In this document: piece by piece, positions 34,770 through 47,579 of the stretch
Numbering within the stretch: position 1 is the stretch's first letter
How the letters are laid out: each line of letters opens with the position of its first letter
From: Polytrichum commune
Taxonomy: Eukaryota > Streptophyta > Polytrichopsida > Polytrichales > Polytrichaceae
Length of the DNA: 60,000 bases
NCBI GenBank assembly: GCA_950295325.1
Contig: OX485805.1
Location: 34,337,501-34,397,500 of the forward strand
Direction of reading: 5' to 3'
Made by a program: the position numbers and the translations under genes
Notes under the pieces: generated by a model
Told to the model about the DNA's origin: nothing
Seen by the model: only the letters and a program-made list of their open reading frames with translations
The model's database searches: none

Positions 34770-37700
34770 ATGGCCCCTAAAAAGAGACCAGGTGAAAGGT
34801 GGTTCATGCTCGCGCCAGACCACCTTTGGCAGGAGTATGAAACTCCACAGGACGATTCTTACGTCCCAAAAGATGGCGTCGTTTTGGCATGGTCCGTTCA
34901 GGTGGTGAAGGCCTCCATGTTCAAGCTGCTATTCGTGGTGAAGGTGGGGACCCACGAGCAGCACACCTGGGCAACGCTGACGGGATGGGAGGTTGCGTCC
35001 GTCCAGTCTCTCGGGGACTACGTAGACGTGATACTGGAGAACTCCGCCGTGCAGAACGTCCACATGTTCATGCACCAGTTCTCCGAGCCCTTCGACCCCC
35101 TGTACGCCAAGGAGACTTGCGTCGACCCTGAAACCATAAAACCGGAGGCCATATTCATAGATGGTAGTGTAACGAACACGAAGGTTGCGAGCAGGTTCAC
35201 GAAGTTAAAACAGGCTATCACGGTTCTCAACAAGGCGCTGCAAAGCAAACCCAAGACGCAGCAGCCTGTGAGGCGGAACGCAACGACGGAAGAAGGCGCA
35301 GGGTCCTCAAGACCACAAACTGTGACGAAACTGCGGGCGGTCCCTGCAGACTCGAGACGGACGAGCACTACAACAACGCCGGCTGACAGCGAGACGCCAA
35401 CGCCATCAGGAAGCCGTCAGACGACCCCTTCCAAGAGGGGAAGAGAGTCATCGGGGATGACTGACGAGCCTGTTTCCCCGGAGCTCCGGATGCCGAAGCC
35501 TGGCCAAGAGGTGGATGCAGGCGAAATACAAAAAATAAACAACAACTTCGAAACAAAATGCCTGCACTGCTTCTTCATGGGCAGGGACTTCAAATTCGAG
35601 GTCAACATTGCGCAGTGCCACCTTGCGCCACCAGAGAAGTGCGTCCGAGCCAAGGAGGACGCCTACGTCGACTGGATGGTCGCTCAAATCTTGGGCGGGC
35701 AGTTCAAGGACGACAGGCAGACAATTGTTGTCATGCCACAAGGGCTGAAAAGAATGCCGACGCCTGAGATGTGGCCGGCAATCTCTAAAGGAGACTTCTG
35801 GCTGATTGACGGGCAGCACAGTGTGGAGGCCTCGAAAAAAATCCAGCTGATGACCGAGTGGGACGACCCGAACAACCAGAAGGAGAAGCTAAAAGTTTGG
35901 AAGGCTTTGGTGGTTTGGTCGGACAACGAGACGGTCCTCAGCGACATCTCCAGGTTCTTCAACATGGGGAACAAAAAGAGGGCCTATCAGGCATCGTGGA
36001 TCAGAAACATCATGGCCTCGAGGGAGGTGTGGGAGTTTTATGGAAGGCCTCCCAAGGAAAGGGAGAATGCTAAAGACAAGAACCCCAAATGGGAGGTGAG
36101 TATGTTTGGGTCTATCGACCCAAACTCCTACATTGTTTTGTTGTCATCGCCAGGTTGATAGTTTGGGTCGGTCGACCCAAACTCTGAAATTGTTAAGATG
36201 TTTTCGCCAGGTTCATAGTTTGGGTCGTTCGACCCAAACTGCTGTTGCATTTGTTTTTCCATTATGTGTTGTCTAACATGTGCTAATGTCTTCCTGTGCA
36301 GGACTTCAAATATCAAATGATCAATAAATTCTCCTCGATCGACAATGCTAGCCACAAGCAGAAAAGGTATAACGAGCTGAGAGGAGAAATCTATTTGATC
36401 ACAGCGTCCGATTCCGTATGGGCAAGATGGAAGAGTGTTTTTGAAAAACACGAGACGGGGGACCTCATGGACCCCGACACCGGCATGCTCTTCAACCAGA
36501 CTACGCGCTTCAAGCAAATGAAGCCTCTGGTGAGGGAGTTCTTCAGAGCGCTTCAAGGTCTCTCCGAGACAGAGATGGGAAAAGCGGCGTCCCACATCCT
36601 ACACGTGGAGACGACGGCGAAGAGATGCTGGGTCCACCCTAAGATCGTCTTCACCAAACCCAAGATCTTCGTCCCTTCATGCTACACAATGAAGGAATGG
36701 ACGGAGAACAGGAAGAAGAAGACGACCATCGTCCAGGAGCTGCACAAGCTTGTGCCAGAGAAGAAGCTCATCGTGGACGGAGAGGTCGACGAGGCGCACT
36801 GGAGGGCCTTCAAAGCCGAATATAAGTTTACCAGTGCGTCCATGGCGGCACTCATGAGGGAGGCGGGAGACGACTTCCTCAGATCCAAGCTCGTGAAGGG
36901 GGGGAGGAACCGGGCGCTTCCCGAACACTCAGTGCGGGCCTTCTCCAACTTCATAAAGGAGAAGAAGATCGTCAGTTTCGAAGGCGATGCGCAATTCAAC
37001 ATGGTCACTGTCGAACCTCTCAGGATCCAGGGTTGGCCGGGTTCTGAGTCAAGGAAGGCGATCAGGACTAGAGCCGGGGACCGCTTCCCCTTCGGAATGA
37101 TAGACTTCAGGAACATCCCTGGAGCCTCATTCGAGGGGACTATGAGCACCCCTTTTTACGATCCTTTCTTGTCGAAGTTCGTGGACTACGCCAGCCCCAA
37201 ATTCAGGGAGGTCGACGTCTGGCTCTGGATTGTCGAGGACAGAAGGGCAGAGCAGGTTTACGAGATCGTGCGCAAATTGCAGCCGGAGTATGCCGTCTCG
37301 AAATCTCACTACGTTGCTGCACCGGCGGAGGGGGCGTACAGCACGCTGAAAGACAAGAAGACGAAGATCGTCAACGTGCTGTGTTTGTACTTCGTGTACA
37401 AAGCTGAGCTGCTTAAGGTGCCAAACCATCCCATAGCCAGGATGGAAAAGCTCTTCCAAGTCCAAGAAGGGTTGGGTACCAGCAGGAGCTTATATGACGA
37501 GGCGAAGTACGCCAACTACCCCGCGGATGAGCTGCGCATGGAGTTCTACCTGCGGATGATGAGGACCCTCACGAAGAGAGGGGACTGCATCTTCAACGTT
37601 TTCGGGGGGTCCAAACCGATTTTTGCAGCCATGGTAAGCAGAAAACCCAGAAGTCCCTATACGTTCGGTTTGGGTCGAACGACCCAAACTATGTCGCAAC

Positions 37701-40700
37701 CCTTGCTAGCCCCCCTTGACAATCTTGCCAATTTTCAATTCTAGCAAAGGTTACGAGTGCTAACCATTCGCATTCCGCCATGCTAATGATTAGCTCCTCC
37801 TACCCCGGACCTTATAGTTCATAGGAGGGAACCAACCCTCCTACTTTGCTTTCGGGACTCACCCCTTAATCGGTAACCCATTCCTAGATGTGGACTTCCA
37901 TCCATGGAAGTCCAATCCCATGTTGATCATCGCGTTGCCGGAGCAACACTACAACAACCCGAACCATACTAGGCAACTATAGCCTCACAATGGGCCATTG
38001 CCCATGGAGGCCTTGCCGTTCGGCCTCGGGTGGGTGAGGCCACACCACCTCACCCATATAAGCCTCTAGGACTCTACGCGGGGCCCCTACCCCACCGTCA
38101 ACCAACCTCTTGTCTCTCTACCAAGAGTTGGGGCCAAGTGGACACTTTCCCTTAGCCGCTGGGCCTAGAACCCCCCAGCAGCTTCAGACCATCATAACTT
38201 CCTTGAATGATGTCTGATGCTTACACGCAACCACTCCATCTTCATCTACGCTTCACGTAGATGCCGATGGACTCCTCACTTGCCCCATTGATGCAAGTAT
38301 TGAGGAAGTTATGCCTGTTTGAACCTTGGCAGTCCCGGGAATCACTCCCAGGCACTGCTGCACCAGGGCGCTGTCCCGGGACAGCGCCCCACTCAAATGG
38401 CCATAACTCCTAGCTCACACCTCCGATTGAGGTGATCTTGAGCATTCTAGAATCACCACGCTATGAGCTACGCATAGCTCATGGCCTTACCCTCATGCCT
38501 CCTAGTCTCCGTGGGTGGGAGGCGTTCCCAACGCCCGGGGCCCTCACCCACACTAGGATCACTTGGGCCCTCTCACCAACGGCGCCACAAGTCCCGGGTG
38601 TCACTCCGGGGTCCCCCTTGTGCCCATGGTGTTTCGGGCACTCCTCATGGAGAGGTGCGCGACAAACTAGGGGCATGCACAGTTTGGGTCGCTCGACCCA
38701 AACTAGGGCCATGCATAGTTTGGGTCGAGCGACCCAAACTAGGGCCATGCATAGTTTGGGTCGAGCGACCCAAACTAACTATTCTTATTTTGTTTGGAAG
38801 TCATTTTCCATTATATGTTCATTTGGTGTTACTAATAGTATTGATTTTGATTGTGCAGATGTCTGGGTTGAACATCTACTCCTATGTAGAGGATGCCGAT
38901 GTTCAATTCTACAGGACCCAAAAGGCGCTGGCCAAGAGAATGGACATCCTCGACTGGATACCCGGATCCTACGTCGAAGAGATCGTCGAGGGGGGCGAGA
39001 ATCCTTTGGATATTGCGAGGCGAATCAACCCGGGTGAATTCGCCATGCGGGCCCCCGTTCAATTGCCAGAGCCGCTCATCGGGTTGCATCCGGGCAATCC
39101 GTCTATGGGAGCAGGTGGCAGGGTTGGGGAGGAGGGGGAGGAAGACGAGGAGGAGGTGGAGGAGGAAGCAGAGAAAGTGGAGGGGGAGGTGGAGGAAGGG
39201 GCAACAGGATTCACTCAAGAATCCGAGGCCCCTCAGCGGAAGAAGGCCATGCGGCCTGCCACGCCGCAGAGCAGGCTGGTGCCCGCGTTGACGGTGGACG
39301 ACGCCAAGGATATGTACTCGAGGGACGCGACGGCCACCTTCAGGGAGCGTAGAAGGATGAAGGGGAAGAAGCTGTACGGGGACTATGCGGTGGAGGAGAC
39401 GATCGCAATAAGCTCCGAGGACGAGGACGACATGGAACTCGCCAAGAAGCTGAGGTCTGATCCTGCCTCCCCCAGAGCGTTCGCCGGGAATGTGAGGGTG
39501 AAACCGGAGGTCCTCACCGTGGAGGAGGCGAACGCAAAAATGCTCCGAGACGAGGAGCAGCGTGTGCGACTGCAGAGGGCTGCCGCCGAGGAACCCTCTG
39601 TCCGCAACGAAGTCGCGGAGTTGAGGGCTCTCCTGTTGGAGCAGGAGCGGCAAAGGGCGATGTCCCAAACTCCGTCCCAAGCGGACCTCATCACGCAAGT
39701 GATCCAGGGCATGCTGGCGCAGGGATTGGTGATGGCTCCCCCGAGTTCATTCCCTCACTTGCCCGCAGGCTTCCCTCCACAGGATATCCGCCCGCGGCCG
39801 GCGTTGGAGCATTCCTTCAGCTTCGCGGTTTTGCTGCAGCCGCACGCCCGTCCTTACGCGCCTGTGCAGCAGGTGGATGATCCAAACCTTTGGCGCGTCC
39901 CCGGAGCGTCCAGCTCGTTGGCACCCCCCCCCCCCCCCGCTCCGGCCTACCATCCTCTTGCCCCCACACCACCAGCGGGACGACCCCCACATGTTTGGGT
40001 CGTCCGACCCAAACAGTGCCGACGTTGCAGCGTCGCAGAGCGACCCTCGCCAAGCAGCAGGGTTTGGGTCGGCCGACCCAAACCCCGTCCCCCATCAGAC
40101 CCCGGTCGACGAGCCTATGCTAGATGTTGAAGGCCCGCAAGGGCCTGGTGATACCTCTACTCCTAACCCAGTCGATGAACCAATGCATGATGCGCATGCG
40201 GAGGTTGGGTTGGGACAAAGGCCTGACAGTCAGCCTTTGCAGGAGCAGGTTGCGGCTGACGGCGTCGTCGGAGGCGGCGGTGACAGAGGTGGGGCAGCGC
40301 ACGCGATGCCGGCATCAACGTCGTCAAGGCACGACCAAGGCGAGGTAATGCACTGACCCCACTCAGTTTGGGTCGGCCGACCCAAACTTCCTGGGTCTTT
40401 GACTTCTTGCCTTGGTCGTGTCCCCTAGCTAGGACGAACTTAGGCCCCCCCCGGCACTCGCGCCCTTCGTCACCCCCAGCGACCATTCGTTCGTCTACCT
40501 ACCCCCGGCTTTGCAACGAAGTCTTCATCACGGCGGCCCGTCTCTTCAATTTTTTCTAGATGTAGAAGTAGGCTAGTTTGAACGCATCGTTCAACGCGGC
40601 TCCCCCAATCAAGATGTACATAGAGCATTGTATATAATATAATCACCATTTTTGACTCCTATATACTTGTATATTGTGTTTGAATGTATTTTGTATGCTC

Positions 40701-41659
40701 TTGTATCCCTTGTATCCCTTGTTGCACCCCCTCCAAAATGAATCAAATGCTTTTGTGTTTGCACCGAGAACGCTCGTTTCCTTAATGCTTCGTTTGGACA
40801 TAGCATGACATAAGTCGCCCCCGTTTTCTCTCGCTCGTATCCGCAGGGCTCGGAGCATAGCGTAGCGGCTCCCCGACGCTCTTCCCCAAAGAGCGGAGAG
40901 GGCAGTGCGGCGGCGCCCCCGGTTTTACCCGCCCCGCCCCCGCTGCCGAAGAAACGATTCCTGGTGTTAGACCTGAACGGGGTCCTCGTCCAATGCGTTC
41001 ATTGCCCTAGGACCCCCACGGTGCCCTTTTGCAAGCCCGAGGACGCTAATTACGACGGGCCGCCCACGTTCATAAAGAGCAAGCTAGTTCACCTCCGCCC
41101 GTGGCTTCGGACCTTCCTCCAGATCGCCCAACAACGATGGTGGGTGGTCGTGTGGAGCTCCATGACGGCCGAGAACACCAATGCGGTCGTGGAGTTCATC
41201 TTCAAGGGCATCGAGCCCCCCTGCATGGTCCTAGCACAGGAAGCCTGTAGAATATTGTACACACAGGACGGCAAAGTCGTCAAAAAACCAAACAACCCCG
41301 CTTCCCCCCAATACCTCAAGGTCTTGAAGCCCATTTTTTGGGACCAGCGACCGTCCTTGATAGGCGTCCCCTACGACGTCCGCCCCACCCGCGAGAACAC
41401 GCTCATGGTGGACGACAGCGCCGCAAAGAACATGTTGAACCCGACGGCCAACTTCATAGTGTGCCCTACGTGGACGGTCGAGAAGGTCCGGGACCGATTT
41501 TTGTTAGACCTTAGTAAATACCTCCAGGCGCTCTGGGGAAGCGGACTTCCCGTAAACAATTTTGTTAGGAATAATCCCATAGGCGAGAGATACTTGGATC
41601 CACGAGACCATTTGTACAGAGAGTTGTTATCTCACGCGAAATTTAACAAGCTCATTTGA
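34770..41659 (+). CDS. ParB-like/FCP1-like multidomain protein, gene 1
   Basis: The coding exons are 34770-36095, 36302-37633, 38859-40344 and 40847-41659, all with GT-AG borders; the product is about 1651 aa. The ATG directly follows an acceptor (GATTGCAG). Landmarks in order: a ParB/sulfiredoxin-like DGQHS at residue 347; a methyltransferase motif I-like FNVFGGSK at 873-880 followed across an intron by an SGLNIYSYVED stretch; an acidic Glu-rich linker and SSEDEDD; a Pro-rich segment with two class T palindromes; then an FCP1/NLI-type HAD domain (LDLNG at about 1423, VVVWSS, MVDDSAAKN). DxNG replaces the usual DxDx, so phosphatase activity is doubtful. Exon 3 needs a one-base change at a C run (39927-39943) to stay open. 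The methyltransferase call is tentative. Confidence 0.75.
36097..36301. repeat. Three class T palindromes in intron 1 of gene 1
   Basis: Palindromes start near 36105, 36159 and 36217, with centres TA (arm damaged), GT and TT. All are in the 206-bp intron between coding exons 1 and 2. Confidence 0.85.
37667..37686. repeat. Class T palindrome at the solo LTR site
   Basis: The palindrome has AA at its centre. It ends one base before the AACTA target duplication of the solo LTR, so the LTR inserted immediately beside it. Three more class T palindromes follow the LTR at about 38681-38776 (centres CT, AG, AG). Confidence 0.85.
37692..38664 (+). mobile_element. Solo LTR, copy 2 (973 bp), in gene 1 intron 2
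   Basis: This is the inverted twin of 33640-34612. It starts TGTCGCAACC, ends GCGCGACA, and has a perfect 5-bp target duplication AACTA on both sides. It lies in the 1.2-kb intron between coding exons 2 and 3, which would be about 250 bp without it. Confidence 0.92.
39994..40082. repeat. Two class T palindromes inside coding exon 3 of gene 1
   Basis: Palindromes at 39994-40013 (centre TC) and 40063-40082 (centre GC) lie within the translated frame and encode FGSSDPN and FGSADPN. A third at 40367-40386 (centre GC) lies in the following intron. Confidence 0.85.
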
Positions 41660-41800
41660 GACAGTACGTGTGTTTGTATGTGTGTGTGTGTATATGCGCC
41701 TACCCATTTTGTGTAATTTACGCTTCATATGTATCTTGATTTTCACGCGCTCTATCTCCCCCCTTTTCCTTGGGTTTTGTTTTGTTCCAATTTTGGCTCC

Positions 41801-42571
41801 AGCGTTTGGAGCCCTCGATTGACGTCGTCAGCGAGTCAGACTTGGGGAGCTTCTTCTACGAGACCGTTTACGACGCCGCGTCAACCATCGACTACTCCAA
41901 GGAGCCTCTTGACGCCGGCGTCGTCGATAGCCCCCCACCCAAGCAAATCTTCCGGCGATCTGCGTCCCCGTCACCGCTCAAAGGCATAAATCGCAAATGC
42001 GTCCGGACATCCCCCTCTCGGCCCGGCGGCAGTAGTACACCTCAACGGCGGCTGCGGATGGACGCTCGGCCTACGAAGAGTGGAACCCTTCCTATTTCTT
42101 TGCGGGATGCCTTGCCCCTCCTCGCCAACTCCGACGGGAACGCCCCCGGTGACAAGGTGAACCCCCCCCCCCCAAAAAAAACATGGTTATCCGCGCATTA
42201 CAATCATTTTGCACTTAAAAAATGATCGTGTGACACGTTTGGGTCTTCCTCCCTAAACTAACACATGTGTTCTTGCGTTGACGCGTTGCAGGTTGCTCCC
42301 ACCCGTAAACCTATGCGGTCTAGTGCGTCCATCGAGTTGGAGCGTTTCTACTCCATGACCAGAAATGCAAGACGGTCCACTTCATCGTATTCGAATTCTT
42401 CGTCGTATAATTCGGGCGGCCGACGGAATACAAAATGTGTTATTGATGGCGTTCACCCCAAGAATGGCTATAGTCGCGGGGCGGAGATTTTCAGGAATGT
42501 TGAAGCAATGCGAGCAAAAGAAGCTGCAGCAAAAGAAAAAGAGGCAAAAGAAAAAAAAAGCAAAAGAAAAT
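41801..42571 (+). CDS. Possible downstream exons or separate small gene
   Basis: After the stop of gene 1, an acceptor (TTGGCTCCAG, 41800) opens a Ser/Pro-rich stretch RLEPSIDVVSESDLG... to a donor near 42157 (AACGCCCCCGGTGACAAG|GTGAAC). A second acceptor (GCGTTGCAG, 42291) opens VAPTRKPMRSSASIELERFYSM... ending at 42571 in a Lys/Glu-rich tail. No domain is recognised. It could be 3' exons joined by alternative splicing from gene 1 or a separate short gene. Gene 2 also has exon-like sequence after its stop (56.3-56.9 kb). Confidence 0.4.
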
Positions 42572-42769
42572 GAAGCAAAAGAAAAAGAGGTAGTATCCGA
42601 GGCTAGATAGGCCATAGTAGGCGTAGGGTTTTGGGCCATAGGCAAGAACATTTTGGGTCGCACTATCCAATGCATGTGTGGTGTTAGCATGATATGCATT
42701 TTACATGCCACACTTTGTATGTTTTTTTTTTGCAATAATACAAGTTAGACATGATTTCCCCTTCCATAT

Positions 42770-43010
42770 GGTCTAAGGTTTGGATTGCCCTACCTAAACC
42801 ATCACAAATATGAGTTTGGAATATTTTGTATGCAATATTATATTGGTTAACATATTAACCCTTCAATAAGATCTATGGTTTGGATTGCCCTACCCAAACC
42901 ATATTCATACAAGCTCTAATATTTTGTGTGCAATAATATGAATGTTTTAAGGTTTCCCCTTAAATGTGGTCTAAGATTTGGATTGCCCACCCTAAACCAT
43001 CACAAATATG
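42770..43010. repeat. Degenerate GGTTTGGATTGCCCTACC repeats
   Basis: Three copies of GGTTTGGATTGCCC(T)ACC(T/C)AAACCAT, about 90-100 bp apart. The outer GGTTTGG/CCAAACC parts are inverted, as in class T palindromes, so these may be decayed relatives. Confidence 0.5.
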
Positions 43011-43573
43011 AGTTATTTATGGGGTTCTTGGTCTAAACACCTGCTTCAAAGTGTTCGCATCTTACAACTTTCTCCAATATGTGTTCCATTTATCCTTGTT
43101 CTTATTTATGTGAATGTCTCAAAATGCCCAAAAAGTCTCAATTTAACGAATATAGTGTTATAGGAGACGTGCCTAAGTGGGTTTCTAAGCTTAATAGAGT
43201 ATCAATACGAACTAATTTGACTATAGGCCATGAACGGGAAAATTATAAAGATCATATTAGTTTACTTCCACAATGAGCAATCATTAGTAGTGGTGGTGAA
43301 AAGCTTGAGCCAAATTTGTACCAAGAATGAATCTTCTTACCCTAGTAATCTATTCGTACTTCATGGACATAGGACATAGAACTCCACTAGCATCGCTCAT
43401 GGTTCCTATATATTGTAGAGAGTTAGTATGTGATGATCTTATGGTGTAAGGAATTGGAGGGAATGCCTATTCTATACCTTTGATCATATGGACACATATA
43501 TTGGTGCAAATAAAATACTACATTAGTATTGACATCCCAACCTTCTACACTAGGAAGTGCCCGTTTCAAAACG

Positions 43574-43605
43574 ATTTAGGGTTTAGGGTTTAGGGTTTGG
43601 GTTTA
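43574..43605 (+). repeat. Interstitial TTTAGGG tract carried by the dispersed repeat
   Basis: Three units plus a shortened TTTGGG, in the same flanks as 21470-21500. Confidence 0.9.
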
Positions 43606-43816
43606 CGGATAACCTCCCCAGACACAAAGTTTGTAGTTCGTCCATTGTAGGTCCATCAATAAGATTGGGTATGTTTGATGTTTGATGTTTGATATGCCCA
43701 CGTGTCATGTTCATGTGGGGTATATATAGGACATGCCCCGTATCAAGACCAAGCTACTGTTCATATATATATATATATATGTATGGAGGACTCCTCTATG
43801 GGATTCAGACACTTAG

Positions 43817-44523
43817 GGCCGGTTTACACTACGGTGGAGAAGGCCTCCGGTCGGTCAAGAATGCTTGGCCAAGACATGGTTATATGAGGCAAATGGTGGA
43901 TGTGCCGGAGAAGAATTAAAGACAATAAAATATTTCTTAAGGAGTCTTGACCGGTTGAAGTCTAAACACCTAGAGGAGAAGTTTAGCGGAGAAGTCCACC
44001 AGAGAAGGTCACCGGTGAAGAGAAGTTCACCTAATGGTGAAGATTTTTTGTGATAAAAAACCATAATTCTCTACATTCACATTGTATCAAAAGATTTGAA
44101 GAATAATTGTGTTCATAAGAATTGTGTAATATAATGTTCAATTTTATTCAAAAGATAATGAAAATTGCCAAATTGCCAATTGTCAAGTTTGGCCCATGTA
44201 GGAAATAAATGTCTCCTTGAATGCTCAAGAATGAAGAGGGGAAAACCCATACACATTGGACAAAACACTACTCTTTGGTATTATTTAAGACATGCTCTCC
44301 TCTTAATCATCCTCATCAATATCTCTCTTCTTATATTTGATCTTCAATCATGGATAATCGAAGAAGAGAGATTTTGTGCTCTCTTATGATCTTTATGGTT
44401 TTGAAGTATTTTATCGTTTCAACTATGGCGATAAAAAAAACCATCATGTATCACCATAATGCTCCAATTATGATGATGGCATACTTTTTGTTTGGGAGCA
44501 AGTAGAGGGTGGTGTGGAAATTT
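43817..44523. mobile_element. Insertion inside the dispersed repeat
   Basis: The repeat reads ...ACACTTAG then AATACCTTAG, but here about 700 bp beginning GGCCGGTTTACACTACGGTGG come between. The right part is the ~345-bp block shared with 22872-23218. It is a composite of an hAT-like MITE end and that block. Confidence 0.6.
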
Positions 44524-46189
44524 GAATACCTTAGAGGTGTAAAGATTAAAACAAGCAACCCACGGAAGCACGTCCATCGATCGAATTTGCCCATATGACC
44601 TTAGGAATGTGCACAAGAATCGTCGCGTTACCTAGGTTCGATAATTGTGTGTCATAATGTGTGTGTTGCAAAATGCCATGCCCAATTGTTAGATATAGGG
44701 GGCAAAAATGAAGAGATGCCAAAGCTTAATACTATCCACTATAAGATTCGGTATGTTTGTTGGTTGGTGCCCAAGATGCTCACATTCATAATATATTGGA
44801 TGTATGATTCATTTCATAAATAACCCACGTGGCATGTTCAAGTGGGTTGTATATAGGACATGCCCCCTATCAAGACCAAGCTACTAATCATATATATATA
44901 TATATATGTATGTATGGAGGACTCCTCTATGGATTTCACACACTGAGAATACCTTAGAGGTGTAATGATTAAAACAAGCAACCCACGTAAGCATGTCCAT
45001 TGCTCAAATTTGCTCATATGACCTTAGGAATGTGCACAAGAATCGTCGTGTTACCTAGGTCCGATAATTGTGTGTCATAATGTGTGTGTTGCAAAATGCC
45101 ATGCCCAAATGTTAGATATAAAAATAAAGGTACACTTGGTCAATTGACTTTCATTTTTGTCACCTATATCATCATGTGTAAATATAGATGTGAAGTTGAA
45201 CATCAAATGAAGGCGTCCATAAGATCAATGATACGTTGGAATTAAACATGTATTTGTTTTGCCATAGGAGACGTGCCTTAGTGGGTTTCTAAGCTTAATA
45301 GAGTATCAATACAAATCAACTTGACTGGTATTGAGTGGTAATGACAGGTATATGAAGTAACAAGTATCGATTGGAGTCAACCCCTTCACACGAGCTCCCA
45401 ACACAACAAAAACATGACCACTTCCACAGTTTGACATAATTTTACGTTTTCTAATCATCTACAAATTGCATAGCTCATGTGTCGATGTGTAGATATCCAT
45501 GTTGGCTTGATGTTTACAGTTAGTTTGATTATGGATGAATGAATTAGGTGGAGTTAGTGTAGGGAAAAAAACATCCATCAACCAGAAATGGATTGATTGC
45601 GAAGTTAGGGATTCACTAGAAACCTCTAAGAAACAAATTTTGACTAAACCTTCCTTATTAGTTGGGATTTAGGTCAAAGAGCATGACACGTCCATCGCTC
45701 GAATTTGCCCATATGACCTTAGGAATGTGCATAAGAATTGTCGCGTTACCTAGGTTCGATAATTGTGTGTCATAATGTGTGTGTTGGAAAATGCCATGCC
45801 CAAATGTTAGATATAGTGGGCAAAAATGAACCCATGCCAAAGCTTAATACTATCCACTATAACATTGGGTATGTTTGGTGGTTGGTGCCCAAGATGCTCA
45901 CCTTCATAATATATTGGATGTATGATTCATTTCATAAATAACCCACGTGGCATGTTCATGTGGGGTGTATATAGGACATGCCCCCTATCAAGACCAAACT
46001 AATGTTCATATATATATATGTATGGAGGACTCCTGTATGGAATTCACACACTTAGAATACCTTAGAGGTGTAATGATTAAAACAAGCAACCCACGTAAGC
46101 ACGTCCATCGCTCGAATTTGCCCATATGACCTTAGGAATGTGCACAAGAATCGTCGCGTTACCTAGGTTCGATAATTGTGTGTTATGAA

Positions 46190-47480
46190 GATATTTGTGA
46201 AATAGATCCTAAACTAAGTAGTTGAATTAAGCCAACACCTATGTTACTTTTCTGCAATAAAACACTATCTATATTTATAATTGAAGTATTTGAAAGGATC
46301 ATTGATGTTAGTGCACCAAAATTTTTGGAGTAATATACATATTTTAAAGCTCTAGTTGAGTCCTATTTTGGAGAAAATTCAACAATTATGGAATTAGATT
46401 CTACAAACTTTAGATTATGCTTTTATGGATGTAATTCATGTAGTTTACACAATTATTAATATAATAACATGACCAACCTTATAAGTAGCCATAATATGAT
46501 TCATTGTTATTGTTGTAAAGTATTCAAGTAGGATACCTGTGGCTACTTGCCCCTCTAAATTGACAAGGTCCAATGTTTGTTCACTTTAGTATGGTTCGCA
46601 TATGTTGATTAAAAACCACGAGTCCGTGTCTAGTCCAAATAAACCTTAATTGAGTATACACCAATCATGCTAAATTTAAACCCCATGAGTTGCGTGTGAG
46701 ATGGGTTTTTTGTAGGGGAGATGGAATGGGGTGAAACCCACTAACCTAACTCCCCACTATTGCAATAGTAAGAGGTAGTTAGAATAATCATTATCACATC
46801 TTTCCACATTATGGTGAAGTCATTCATGAGGTGCGAAGAAGTTATGCTATAGTTCACTTGACAAGCTTAAGGCTTAAAAGGAAACGGCTATAGCTTACAT
46901 GTCAACCTCACCTTGGAGATTCCAACCCATAGCTTTAATAGTGTCAATGCACTCTACCTTGGCACCACTCTTGCAATTTGGAGTCAACGGAGCACCTATC
47001 CATAGCTTTTTGATATGTAAGGGTGAACAACTTGGATGTTGACCAAGTATCTTTATTTGTAAGTGTGTACATAAACGTTCCGAATTTCATATCATTCCAT
47101 TGCAGTATGTTTTGAACTTAGAATGTTATCTATATTCTGAACACGAGGTCCAATCCCATCCCTTTCCACAACCCTTTCCTCTCGTGATTTTTCCTTACGT
47201 AGACCCCTAGACACTTAAATTGAGATACTTCAATTAATATCATTGTTGTGCTCATTATGAGTGTGGATAGATTAGTATATCTTAAGCACACAATCCAACC
47301 TCTTTTAAAAAATGTCACATGGCTAATAATCTCAACATCGCACAAGTGTCACATCGCATGCCATGTTACAATACAATCGATATTGAATGTAATGTCTTGA
47401 ACACTAAAACTAAACCTAAGCTCGAACATTGGGAAGGAAGTTGCAATGATTATTAATGAAGTGAGATTATAGGCCATCAT
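46190..47480. other. No gene seen
   Basis: AT-rich non-coding DNA between the dispersed repeat and the leader of gene 2. AATTTATAACG near 47480 could be a TATA region for gene 2, but support is weak. Confidence 0.3.
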
Positions 47481-47579
47481 AATTTATAACGTGTAGGCTT
47501 CACGTGTGAATGTACAATCGCCGTCTCCGTTGCGTCCCTTCGACTCCCAACCGTCCCTTCGAGGTGAATGGACATAATG

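Larger units (their letters stand above)
43080..46190 (+). repeat. Large dispersed repeat, second forward copy
   Basis: 43190-43670 matches 21120-21560 in the same order, including the TTTAGGG tract, and copies of the ~430-bp unit follow (43670-43817, 44524-45120, 45690-46185). 45120-45330 matches 24560-24700 and the inverted 19.2-19.3 kb. Two insertions interrupt it, at 43817-44523. No coding gene is supported. Confidence 0.8.

Noticed and set aside
36128-36595. Reverse-strand ORFs overlapping gene 1 exons
   Set aside because: They are antisense shadows of the exons; the plus-strand exons carry the motifs and splice sites.
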